From: Laccaria trichodermophora | Taxonomy: Eukaryota; Basidiomycota; Agaricomycetes; Agaricales; Hydnangiaceae | Length of the DNA: 64,000 nucleotides | NCBI GenBank assembly: GCA_018417955.1 | Contig: JACTVC010000010.1 | Span: 880,763 to 944,762 of the forward strand | Reading direction: 5' to 3' | Program-made: the position numbers and the translations under genes | Notes under the pieces: model-generated | Database searches by the model: none | What the model was told of the DNA's origin: nothing | Seen by the model: the letters and a program-made list of their open reading frames with translations, nothing else | Part shown: piece by piece, positions 19,993-31,502 of the stretch | Numbering within the stretch: position 1 is the stretch's first letter | How the letters are laid out: each line of letters starts with the position of its first letter

Positions 19993-21780
19993 ACACTTGG
20001 AGCTCGCATAGACTCCACAACATTTTTGAGTGCATTCTCATTCATTGATAATGATGGGAAGCGGTATTCCTTAGGCCCTTGGGTGGGTGCTGAGGATGGG
20101 ATTGTTGTTGATACACCTTGCGAAGATTCATCAACATGGGGTGTAGATGTGCCGTCATGTGTCTGCGATGATACACCCCTCAGTGCTGAGGTGGATTCAA
20201 ATGGTGAACAAACTGAACCATCAACTACACAACCTTCTGAACCATCAACTACACAACCTTCCGAACCATCAACTACACAACCTTCCAAACCATCCACATC
20301 TTCACCACATCATATAACCACATTCAATAGTCAGATTCTTGATGAACAAGTCAAAGTTCACAGACGTGGACGATGGGATGGATGGTTCAACCATCTTGAA
20401 AATCAAAGCAGATTTATTCCATCTCAGTATTCATTGTTTGAGTTGGACGAGAATGGTCTCACAGGTTTTGACTTACTTCGAAACCAATTTGATGAAGGCC
20501 CAGGAAAGCCAATACGAGGAAAGGGTAAAGGAGTAACAAAAGGTATGACTTTTCATATATACATATTTGATAATCTCATTTAATATCTATATGTAAAGCC
20601 AATAAACGACCAAGTGCTGGTCTAGCAACAATGCCAATAAACCCAAGAAACGTGAATATATATTTTAAAACTATCAATTATTTACCACCCCTGACAAACT
20701 TTGAAGGCAAAGTTGATTTGGCCTATATGCTCAACAGTTATGAAGCGTTGTCAACATATGGAAGTAGAATGGAACCAACAGGACATGGTGAGAATACTTT
20801 AATCAAACACCAAAGAATGATTATGACCTCAGTATCTAGGTTCAAAATCTAACGACCATAATTCTCAATCCATTGTACATGCAAGGCAACCAACCGCTAG
20901 ACCCAATTTGATGGAAGTTGTTATTGTAAAACCACCCTGGCTTGATACTTTCAAGTACAATAATGCAATGGGAGATATTCTCAGGGAACAACAAACCCAC
21001 AATCATGGTATGCAATTAAAATGATAAATAATAAATATATAATAATTTATGATTTAAAGTATCTGGATCATCGAATGAAATGCCAGCTTCCAGTGCCATG
21101 GAATGCAGTGATGAAGATACAGAAGAAACATGTCAAATGAATGTTGACCATGTAAATGATGAGGCAGATATGGTCGATGTCCTTTATAATGATGAGGAGC
21201 CAGTCGTAACGCATTGGAAAGACCTACATAATCATCAGAATCCATTTGACTCTGATGATTCTTTGGATGACTATGACTTTGCGAAATACAAAAAGAGAGG
21301 TCAATCACGATCGTCTTCAGAAGGTGGAGATGAAGATGAAGAAAGTCAAGCATCAGACTTCCATTCTCCTCATTCATCAGATGATGATGAAGAAGGAACA
21401 AGCCAGGATTATGAATTTGAGCAAGGCACATCTTTATCACCAATCGAGGAATGTGAGGATGGAGCTATCGACAATCTTTCATCTTGTTCGTACGGTGATA
21501 ATGGAGATGCCATGTATGAAGATGATGATGATGGAGAAGCTATGTGCAAAGTTGGAAGAACTCGAGCAAATAGATTTGATCAAGAGAACCTTCGCTGCTG
21601 GCTGAGGAATCCAATGATGGATCTATCAACAGTGATGATGAAAATGATTTGTTTGACAAAGATTATGTACCAACTCCATTGGATGAAGACGAGGAGGATT
21701 GTTTGGCTGCAATAAACTCAGACTCTGATGACTATGAAGATAAGGAAGACAATGACTTCTTGTACTGTGAGTTATTTGAA
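19993..21780 (+). CDS. C-terminal and acidic tail region following the dioxygenase, multi-exon, probably broken
   Basis: This is in frame with the end of the dioxygenase, past the TGA at 19990. 'FLSAFSFIDNDGKRYSLGPW' looks like the usual continuation of these proteins. It then has four EPSTTQPS-type repeats, 'RRGRWDGWFNHLE', an intron at 20542, two short exons, and a strongly acidic Ser/Asp/Glu region (21070-21780) with a frame change near 21590. The tail splices in phase towards 21839, so it could even belong to the next gene. I recognise no separate domain. Confidence 0.45.
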
Positions 21781-21862
21781 TAAAGTGGGGACACATCAGA
21801 ATTCTGGCTAATGACATACCTGTACAGATGATCACCTCGGCGATTTATTTGGGCATCTTAAT

Positions 21863-23732
21863 ATGTCAGAGATATCAAAGGCGTTTCGAGATTTTCAGTT
21901 TGGAAAACCTAAATATGACAAGCCATCGCGCGCAATTGATTATGGCAAATCGACCATGGCGCTTGATGAGAATTTAATGATGATTCTCAAACACCCACAC
22001 TCTATCGAAGCGGTGATTTCAATACCTCAAATGTGGCGCAATGTCAACCAAGTTGTTGAAATAATTGATGGCCATCATCTCGAAATACGTATTTCCCGTG
22101 CTCTTGCTATGTGGACAGTTTTAAGCTTGCACCAATGGGTTAAGAAGGCGATTGATAGTGCACAGTCAGGACAAGTAAAGGACACTTGGATCAACAAACT
22201 GATGCTGAAAATTGAGAACCTGCTGAACGCCAAAGATTGTGCAGGAACACAGATTACTTTGAAATCCTCCGAATTCATATCTGGACTCCCAGAACGTTCT
22301 ACAAAATTCAAAAAGCCTAGATTCAGCTACAACTCCACGGTAGTTGCGGAGAGGACCCAAGATATTGCATATGATGTCATTAGAGCATGGCTCAATTACC
22401 CCAACGACAAAAGAGCGCAGATTCAACGTGAATTCTTGGAGACAATAGTCTCACGTACTCAAATATCGGTTCTTCTTCTGGATATTGTGTGGTCTGCATA
22501 TCGTGACCCATTCAATGTTATTCTCAACAAAACCGAAGGGCGACATATTTCAGGCGATCCCCTCAAACAATTCAAAGAACGTTATTACATTCATCCATTT
22601 GTCGACCCACACTCAGACGAGTATAAAGCATTAGAGGGCTTGACCACTCAGATGAAAGATTTCTTTGGTAATGAAGAGAAGAATAAAAGAACACCACCGA
22701 CTCAACCACAAGTGAGTAAAGTATGATCATAAATAGATGTGACTGACCACAAATATACAGATACACAATCAAATGGGAGATGTCCTACACGTTACAACCA
22801 ATGCAGTAATGAGCCCACTGACGACATCTCCATCTGAAATTCGGATCAAACAAATGAAGGTTTACCTAGACTATCTACGGCATCTCATTCCACTTGTCAG
22901 AGATGGATTTTCCATTCATGTGAATTCTCCTGATCCAATATTACGCCGAGTTGCAAGGTCCCCCGATCGTCTACTACCCTTCAGACAGAAAGCCCCCACT
23001 GCCATCAAAGCTTCTCAGGTGATATATGGGAACACCGATCGTCTTGGCACAAGGGTTGGTCTCTTCAATGCATTGATGTTTAGAGGGGTATTTTATGGAT
23101 CGCCATTTGCAAAAGATGATCTTGTATGGTTTAACTCTCTTGATGAATGGCATGCATTCTACCAAACAAGCAAAAAAAAGGCAAAAGGATCAGACTTATC
23201 AAAACCAGCCACCAAGGAACGATACTTTGTAAACAAGTCGGCATATGGTCCCAGTCAAGCTGCCCGGTCAACTGAAGTGGCTAAAACTTATTGGGAGGAA
23301 TCACAGGGCTGGGAAACATTCATCAAGGCCAACCATAATGCAAAGGAGATGTTTGATTGGTTGGTTGGAAACAATCGGATGGGAAAAAAGCGATTTCCCA
23401 ATATAGGTCTACTGTGTGCACTTCTGGTCCTTGGAGACTTTATAGAAGCAAAATGTCAATTTTTCCCTATGCCAACACCATCAATCTGGGGTGAACTGGT
23501 TCACGAGCTTAACAAAGGTGCCAGAAATGGTCTTGTTGAACTTGGTTTGCAAGGAAAAATCGTGACTCTAGAAGTAACATGCCATTCATTCCAGGATTTG
23601 AATCAATATCTGGCAGAAGAGCTGGATGACGAAGAAAAGTCCCTGATTGGATTCAATGTAATATCGCTTGAGCATGGTTTGTGCAAACGCGGCCGTATTT
23701 TACCACGGCAGCATAGACAAAATGGAATATAG
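21863..23732 (+). CDS. Unknown 606-aa protein, neighbour of the dioxygenase gene
   Basis: Two exons, 21863-22711 and 22761-23732, join in phase and give 606 residues with no break. Seen: 'IDGHHLEIRISRALAMWTVL', 'FLETIVSRTQISVLLLDIVW', 'SEIRIKQMKVYLDYLRHLIP', 'NIGLLCALLVLGDFIEAKCQ' and 'ELNKGARNGLVELGL'. The pattern resembles an unnamed protein family repeated in mushroom genomes, with no catalytic motif I can identify. It follows the dioxygenase region on the same strand, so a shared origin or function is possible. The start may lie further upstream if the acidic exon is joined. Bases 23733-24115 show no gene. Confidence 0.6.
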
Positions 23733-24115
23733 ATTATCAAACAGTTTTACTTCTATGTATATAACAAAAACAACTAGTCCAACACCTGTTTTTCAAGCAA
23801 GTGTTGAGCGGTTAACAAATCAAACAAAGTTCATCACAGCGTCTGACTTGGGGAAGATAATGATTTGTTAACTCACTAGGCTGAGCCGATGGAATGGACA
23901 TAAGCTTCAACTCTGCCAAGTTTTGGCAAACAAGGAGAGCGATGTTGAATACAATTGAACAGCGACCATTTATTGAGTCAATTGTTGGCAGAACATAAGA
24001 GAAGGTAAGGAATATGTATGGTAGTTGAGTACCAGAGCGTGCGATAAAGTTGTATATGGGAGGGGGGACGTAAACTGGCCATAGTTGAATATCGCATAAG
24101 TCAAAAAAACCAAAA

Positions 24116-26692
24116 TTACTCCATGGCTTCCATCATCCTAAAGACCGGATCATCATAAAAGAGACTGAGAAGTGTAGGGCTACCTGAAATGCAATGATGA
24201 GGACGAATATAACAGAAAGATGATGTGAGACTTGCAAAGTGTCTTCGCTAGCTGCCAGTACGGCAACCCATAGCACGTTCATGGATAGAGATATGTCTTT
24301 AGGATTTGCCTTAGAGTTATAGGACCCAACCGTATATCCAATGAGTGTGATGGAACCAGTGGGGACTTGACGACCAAACAATGGGAGGTCTTTTTCAACC
24401 GAACCCAGGCCAGAGGGCATTTTTATGTGTTTGGTTCGAGCATCCAAAATGGGGACTATAAGCCATCAGTTATCGGCGGAAACTAAAAGATTGGAGCGAT
24501 TTTCTTACCCGAGTCACGTGGGCCTAACGATGAGTAGCGGTACTTACGATCTGGAGTATTGTTGGTCATAGTTGCACGGCTGCGAACAGTTGCAAATCCT
24601 TTGACAGGAGAAGAACCAGAGTTCACCTCTGGTAGAAATGATAAGAAGTAACACATACAAGAAAGTCAAGAAATACTTACCTGCAGAACATGTGGAAAAG
24701 GTTAGGGTGCTATCGGCAAGCTGTACCCTAACAGACTCTTTTCCATGAATCATGCAAAGGACGGCGACCATTCTCTCATACTCATATGCGAGAAGCTTTG
24801 CAGTAATGAACTTGACCTCTTTATCTCCACCGTAACGTTGACGAGGTGAAGCTGTCTGGTCATCAGCAATGATTCCAAGCGTTACGCACAAGGCAGGGGT
24901 CTTGCGATCTCGTATAAACACCATAGGCCCCCCTTTTGTTTGACCAGGTGTCTTCTTACTGACAAGAAGCGATGGATCGATACGAGAAAGGTTGATAATG
25001 TTCAGACTATAGTCTTTCTCAAAGGTCACCAGCCCTTTGACATACCTGCAAAACTAAGTATAAGTATACCGTTTATGAAAAAAGAAAAGAGGATATACTT
25101 CAAATCAATGTCGGGATGGACGGTTTTAATACTTGAGAAGAGTATCATCCCATTTCCATCCTCATCTTCTTTGTCGGCATCTCCTTTCCAGGAGATAAAC
25201 TTCAGGCCGCTAGATTCAAAGTAAGATGTATGACGACACGTCAATGCCAATTGACTTGCCCAGGCAACTTGGTCAGCTTCTTGTAGGAACTTTCAAGAAG
25301 AGGGTCAACAAGATCTGGAGCAGATACATGACACTTCGACAGCTTGGGATAACTAGGGTTGAGAATTAGAGTAAATTCAAGTAAAAGAAGTTGAAATAAT
25401 TGCCTAGCAGGCGGATCGCGGTCAACATCTTCTAAAAAAACAACCTTTTTTTCACTGATATTGGGTCAACATGGATGAGAGAGAATAAACTCAGACAGAG
25501 CACGAACGTGATCTCATTGTCGGACATTGTGGCATCGTTATGGAAAACATCTTGAGCATCTTTCTTCTTCTTGTATGCTTGGACGCTCCCTTTCGCCTTC
25601 AACCTGGAACAAAATTGGAGACAATCACCTTCTACTTCATGAAATAAGTCAAGCGTACACTGAGGAATCAAAGACAAGTTGCCGGGTCTTATTTCTAAAG
25701 TGAAGCGTTTAATTGGCGTTCAAATTAAAGAAAAAAGGAAAGGTGACATACTTTTTTCCTGTGGGCGTTGGTGATTCGTTTCCAAGTTCACTAAACCCCA
25801 TAACATATGTTTCCATAAGATAGCCTTGGAATGAATATACGAAAATACCTTGGATCGTCGCTGTCCACGGATTCCTGTTCTAGTTCGTCATCATCTTCGT
25901 TGATGGCAGCGCTAGAGTAATGATACAATCAACAATTCTATATAGGAGATTGAGCGGGCAAAGGTTGACATACACTTTACTCTTCTTAGCTGAAGCCGCC
26001 TTGCTGGGAGAGGTTGACTTGTTATTCACCGCTGGAGTGGTCTTGAGCTTAGTGGGAGAAGCTGCCTTAGTTGCCGCCTTCGCTGGGGTTGCTTTCAATG
26101 GCGTGGTGGGAGGCTTCTTAGTCGCGGAGGGAGCTACACGGGGCTTCTTTGGACTGTCGTGAATGGGACTGGAGATTTTGAGGTGAGCCATAAATATAAG
26201 GAGATAATGTCATACTAACATACCTTGCGATGAAAGGTCCATCCGAATCAGAAGCTGCGACCTCGTCAATCGGTCGCTTTTTCCCTCTGCGCACAACAGT
26301 TAGATTTTTGATAATATAGATGCAAATAACAAACTTTGCGGGGGTAGGCATAGCGGCAGGGGCCTTGCGAGGTCTCCCACGTTTACGTGGGGTTGTTGGC
26401 ACCTCTACAATCTCCGGCTCACTCATTCTAAACAGAAAGCGAAGTTAGATAAGGCAAATGTTGGAAGAAAAGAGCAGCTGACTCTGCCTCCTCCTCCTCC
26501 TCCTCGTCATCATCCTCTCCACCACACTCATCCGATGAACTTGAACAGAGTTCAGTGGGTAAGTGACTGCAAACAAGAAAAGTGTGAAGAAACGTACTCT
26601 TCCTCCTGATAAGTCTCGTTCCCGTCGGACTCATCCGAGTCTTCGATAAACTCAGCAGAAATTGCAGCCTTCTTGCGACGAGTGGAAACCAT
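24116..26692 (-). CDS. AT-hook chromatin-type protein, multi-exon
   Basis: The start at 26692 gives 'MVSTRRKKAAISAEF' and an acidic stretch. A later exon has 'PRKRGRPRKAP', a classical AT-hook that binds AT-rich DNA in the minor groove. Then come 'KKRPIDEVAAS', a Lys/Pro/Ala-rich linker (25880-26160), 'IPQCTLDLFHEVEGDCLQFC', 'FESSGLKFISWKG', 'GLVTFEKDYSLNIINLSRID', 'ITAKLLAYEYERMVAVLCMI', 'DARTKHIKMPSGLG' and a final exon ending at a TAA (24116-24118). Introns are about 35-60 bases; the exact number is uncertain. It is probably nuclear. The family looks like a repeated mushroom protein without a known job. Confidence 0.55.
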
Positions 26693-27099
26693 GATCTTTG
26701 TCGAAGCGAAGATTGAAAAGCAGAAGTGAGAAACAATCCTTTTTTTATAGGACACAAAATTTAATTTACACAAAAACGATAGAACTGAAACGGAGAGGGG
26801 AATCAAGGAGGTTGGACCTGGAAACCCTGTATTTCGTTGAAAATGCTAGAGGTGTTAGACCCTGCAATGAGAGAATTCCTGAGGGAAGCGTAGAATCTGC
26901 AGTTGATCGAGCCTAAAACGGTTTCAGACATCAGAAGGGGTGTAAAAAAAACAAGGGTAGCAGATGAATTGCACCCCATTTGTACCCCACAAGTGCCTGC
27001 GATGATAGCGCTCGCAGCATTTCGTTATGAACACAACTTTGTTAACTTTGCACAAGCCCATTCAATTAAAATATTCATAAACAAAGAAGAGCACGCCAT
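26693..27099. other. Intergenic region between AT-hook gene and F-box gene
   Basis: About 400 bases between the start of the AT-hook gene and the stop of the F-box gene, both on the minus strand. It must hold the AT-hook promoter. I see no gene or repeat in it. Confidence 0.4.
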
Positions 27100-30000
27100 C
27101 TATGATACGTAATTGGTGGGAACGCTGGACACCACCCTCGGGAGCCTAATGCCATTACCAGCACATTTACAACCACCAAGACACCATGAAATGAGCATTG
27201 GGGTAACGACACTCCAGCGGATTGGATTTTCTGCCACTTCAGGCATGACGGGAGTTATGAGTCCTTACGAGTTTACGAGTAAGACTCATTCTTTATCAAC
27301 TGAGGACTTAGGCAAAATTTTCATTCATTCATTGATTGATTCATTGATTTACCTTTCATCACCGCGGGAACTTTTTCCCTTAAACAAAAAAGCAGCCATA
27401 AAATTGGGGGAAATAACTAGAAAATTGGGAAAAAATATGTAAAAATCAGAATATTGATCAGTAAGTTGGGGAGGCTGTGTTCAGGGTCAATATCTAAATA
27501 TAGAAATGAGGTAAAAACTCCCAGAAAATGAGAAAAAATACCCAAAAATAAAAGTGATATTCTTTGTTGCCATGGTGTTGAAGGGGCTGTGTTCAGGGTC
27601 CATATCTAAAAATAGAGACAGGACAAAAAAGCACTTGGAGCAAATAGCTGGACATTAAAGAAAACATAAAGAAACTTGTAGACAACATTTTTATGAGTCC
27701 TTACGAGTTTACGAGTAAGACTCATTCTTTATCAACTGAGGACTTAGCCAAATTTTTCATTCATTGATTTACCTTTCATCATCGCGGGAACCTTTTCCCT
27801 TAAACAGAAAAGCAGCCATAAAATCAGGAGAAATGGCAAGAAAAATGGCAAAAAATATGTAAAAAATCAGAATATTGCTTAGTAAGTTGGGGAGGCTGTG
27901 TTCAGGGTTCAGGGTCAATATATAAATATAGAAACCAGCTAAAAGTTGACAAAAAATCACAAAAAATTACTCAAAAATTAAGAGGGATCTTCTCTGTTGC
28001 CATGGTGTTGAAGGGGCTGTGTTCAGGGTTCATATCTAAATATAGAACAAAGTAAGAAAAATGGCTAGCAAATCAGAAAAAAATGAGTAAAAAAATAAAA
28101 ATGATACTTTTTCTGTTGCCATAATGTAGAGGGGCTGTGTCCAGTGTTCAGGGTCCATATTTAAATATGGAAAATTAAGATAATTATGTAATAATATCAT
28201 TATATTATGCAATATGACTATATCATCAGACCAGTCTTCTTGCTCTTTGAGATATTGGTTAAAAATGCATGACAATTTCCAAAAAGTGTCCAATTTTTTC
28301 AGTATTTTGTGTTTTTCTCAATGAGGAATGGTCTGCATGACATTATTTATACATATTTGTAAAGGTAAGCAAAAGGGCTACAATTTTTGTTAATGGAGCT
28401 AAGTGAGAGGCTGTGTTTCTGCTGCCGTGGGAATTTTAACCCAAAAAGGAAATTTACCACAGATATATAGAGCATACTATTATAGGTCACAAAATATAAC
28501 TAACCATCTTCTTTCTTGAGATATATGCAAACAGGACTGTGGGAATATTTTACCATAAACAGAAAAATATTTATAAAATTGGAAAAAATTGCTATAAAAT
28601 CAAAAAAAAAAAAAAACAAAAAATAAGAATAGTACACATCACTGCTAAAATATTGATGGCTAGGCTCAGGACTCAGGGTCCATTTGCAAACATAGAACAA
28701 AACTCAGAAAATCATAAAGTGATTACATGTTATTGCAGCTGATGGGATGTCAGGATGGTGGTCACATGACCAATTTCCCACAATTAAATTTAGAGTCCAC
28801 AGGAAGGACTCATACATGCCATGCACAGCACTGGCCCACACCCACAAGTGACGGTCATGGTTGGCGACAAAGTAGGAAGGGGCGAAAATGGTCTGAACAG
28901 AAAGAAGGCGCATCCGGGATCAGCAGAAGTTCGCAGGGTAAAGCTGCAAGACCGATCCTCGCCACAGATGTGGTCCTTGATGGATGTTAACTCCCGAACA
29001 AAGGTAACACCGACTCTCGCCTTATACTTTTTGACAAGAAGCTCCAACAACTCCCGAGGCAATGCTGGAACTGGTACCGAAATACCGAAGTTAGCGAGGA
29101 TGGTATATGCCTCACTGTGAGGCAAAACTGATCTGCTTCTAACAGCATTATAGATTTTGGCGGTGGGTAGGGATAAACCAGATGGTAGCAAGCTGATTCT
29201 CCTGGGTGTCAGATCAGCGTATGCTGTGAAAATTCCTCGGCCAGTTATAGCGTTCATAGTAATGGATGTGCCAGAATGGAATAGAGCCTCCAAGGGGGAT
29301 GCGGACTTGGTTGCGATGACGTTGACACGAATGAGGGGATGGAAATTGGAGGTGTACCATTCAACGTGAGCGATAGCGGAATTCAGATGGTAGACTGGCG
29401 AGTGACCACCAACAGATTTGAAACCTGATAAAATACGCCGGGTGAAGGTATCTGCATGAGCTTCAGGTACATAAAGGTCGAGATCATATGGAGAAAAACC
29501 ATCGACATTGGCAAGCACGGCAAGAAGGGCGACAGACCCTCCAATGAATGCACCTGAAACTTCCATGCCTTCCAGAAGCTTGTGTGGATTGATGGAAAAT
29601 GAGGTCAGAATGCGCTCAATTCGTGCCATAGTATATGCATTGACTGCATGACAGAAATAACGGCAGCACTTCGACAACCAGAGCAATGCCGGAAGGGCCA
29701 AGTTGTCATAAATAATCTTCTGGATATCTTGTGGCAGATGAAGAAGAATGTTCGTGGGATACTCATAAGACGCATTTTGGGGAACTATGATCGGTCAGAA
29801 CAATAACAAGCGACAATGACAAGTGCGACATACTAGTTTTCAAACGATAAACATCTGCCAACTCACAGACATGAGACTGGATTTCATGGAAGCGCTCGGG
29901 GTCCATCTGACCGATCTCTAGGAGTTTCTCAGACGTGATTTGCCAGAGACCCAACTTTGGATCCGTTATCATTGCTTCAGATGAAGAATGCGACTCTCGG

Positions 30001-30391
30001 CCTCTCGCGACTGCATTGCTGAAAAGTGTACGAAGGGCAGGCCCATCTCGGAACAAGGGCATGGACGCTATGTGATAACAAGAATTCAACATCTAATGGT
30101 TGATGAAGGGGCAAATCGACATACCCAACACGGTTGGTGAACCATGATCAGATACAGAAGGCGAGGAGATGGTTGGAGAGGACGTCTGTGATTCAAGTTC
30201 TGGGGAGATAATCCTATGTGAGTCCAATACCCGATGCGACAAAAAGTTCAACCAATACCTCTGAAGGATGGTCGATTCAAAGGGACAGCTGGCAGTCTGG
30301 TCTCTGTGTACAGTCCTAAGTGCATCACGTCAAAAATATGGAAGAAATTCGAAATGGAATGCAAACCTGACTGTTGATGACGGAGGCTCAT
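27100..30391 (-). pseudogene. F-box / nucleotidyltransferase-like gene, disrupted by a Helentron
   Basis: The start at 30391 ('MSLRHQQS') is followed by short exons to 29763, then the F-box 'HLPQDIQKIIYDNLALPALL' (about 29760-29690). Next is 'GAFIGGSVALLAVL...SPYDLDLYVPE', a GS...DxD pattern like nucleotidyltransferase folds found fused to F-boxes in mushrooms. At 28848 the coding sequence runs into the family-2 Helentron and stops at 28790. If the insertion (27255-28848) is removed, the frame continues as 'TPVMPEVAENPIRWS' to a TAG at 27100. So the gene was intact before insertion and now makes a protein with about 50 residues replaced by a short foreign tail. The SCF adaptor role is inferred. 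Confidence 0.6.
27255..28848 (+). mobile_element. Family-2 Helentron inside the F-box gene
   Basis: 5' ends TTATGAGTCCTTACGAG occur at 27255 and again at 27691. The single 3' end is at 28848 (AAGGACTCAT, then CATGCC and TGGCCCAC, then CCCACAAG, then T). The inner part (27691-28848) matches the copy at 12500-13648 along its length. Repeats of a unit with 'GGCTGTGTTCAGGGTC' lie at roughly 120-base spacing. The outer 5' piece is probably a truncated earlier insertion. Confidence 0.75.
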
Positions 30392-30715
30392 GGTGAAGCG
30401 ACAAAGTAGAACGTGAACTTTGATAGTTGATATGAACGACGGCAGAAAAGAACAGTCAGTCTGTCCTTCCCCGACTGAACAATTTTACTCGCTATTTCCT
30501 AATATTTAGTGCAGAAGCAATCTATCAAGGGATTTTTTTTTTTTTCAATGCCGCCGTGGCGACAATGCTCAACTTGGATTCAACATACCAAACACCCTGA
30601 TGTCAATTGAGAAGGACAACCCTGCTTAAAGGAAACTGATGCCACAAGGGTAGCTGCATTAGACGTTCCTAAGACTAGTTAAGGGTTTCGAACCAACTTC
30701 AACTACATAACAGAT
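30392..30715. promoter_or_regulatory. Intergenic region between divergent F-box gene and gene G
   Basis: About 320 bases separate two genes that point away from each other, so both promoters should lie here. The first unit of a 363-bp tandem duplication begins at about 30550. There is a T-run at 30533-30545. No clear TATA box is visible. Confidence 0.35.
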
Positions 30716-31276
30716 ATGGAACCAGAGGAGTGTGAAGAAGGTAGGTGTACGCTGCATAATTTATCTGGTAAAAGTGCAGTATTCCATAATAATGTGGTCC
30801 AAGCTAATTACCTATCCTGGGGCAGCGTCTTCATGTTCTGACAGGGACAGCGTCTCCATGTTCCAACAGGGTTCAATGACAGCTGTGAGGAAAGATCGAG
30901 AAGGAAAATAACGCCACCGGGGCAACGATGCTCAACTTGGATTCAACATACCAAACACCCTGATGTCAATTCAGAAGGACAACCCTGCTTCAAGGAAACT
31001 GACGCCACAAGGGCAGCTGCATTAGACATTCCTAGGACTAGTTAAGGGTTTCAAACCAACTTCAACTAACAGATATAGAACCGGAGGAGTGTGAAGAAGG
31101 TAGGTATATGCTGCATAATTTATCAGGTAAAAGTGCTATATTCCATAATAATGTGGTCCAAGCTAATTACCTACTCTGGGGCAGCATCTTCATGTTCTGA
31201 CGGTGACAGCATCTCCATGTTCCAACAGGGTTCAAATGATGGCTGTGAGGAAAGATCGACAAATAAAACAACACCA
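30550..31276. repeat. 363-bp tandem duplication at the 5' end of gene G
   Basis: Unit 1 is about 30550-30913 and unit 2 about 30914-31276. The word ATGCTCAACTTGG recurs at 30565 and 30928. The unit holds the start codon, the first intron and part of exon 2 of gene G. In unit 2 the ATG has become ATA and an extra A shifts the frame in exon 2. Confidence 0.85.
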
Positions 31277-31502
31277 CAGGGAAATTCAAAAAAATGCCGG
31301 AAAATATTATAGCCAGAAAATTCGACACTATCGCACCCTCTATTGCATTGCACTGTCAGAGCTCATCGACTACTACAGATCTGTCGGTAAGTTTGCCGAA
31401 ATTGTCGGAGAGGATTGTACTCACCCCAACTTCAGTAGCCGAAGCGCTTTACAAGTTGCATTGCATCGTTCACCATGATGGATTCATTTTACAACAAGAT
31501 AG

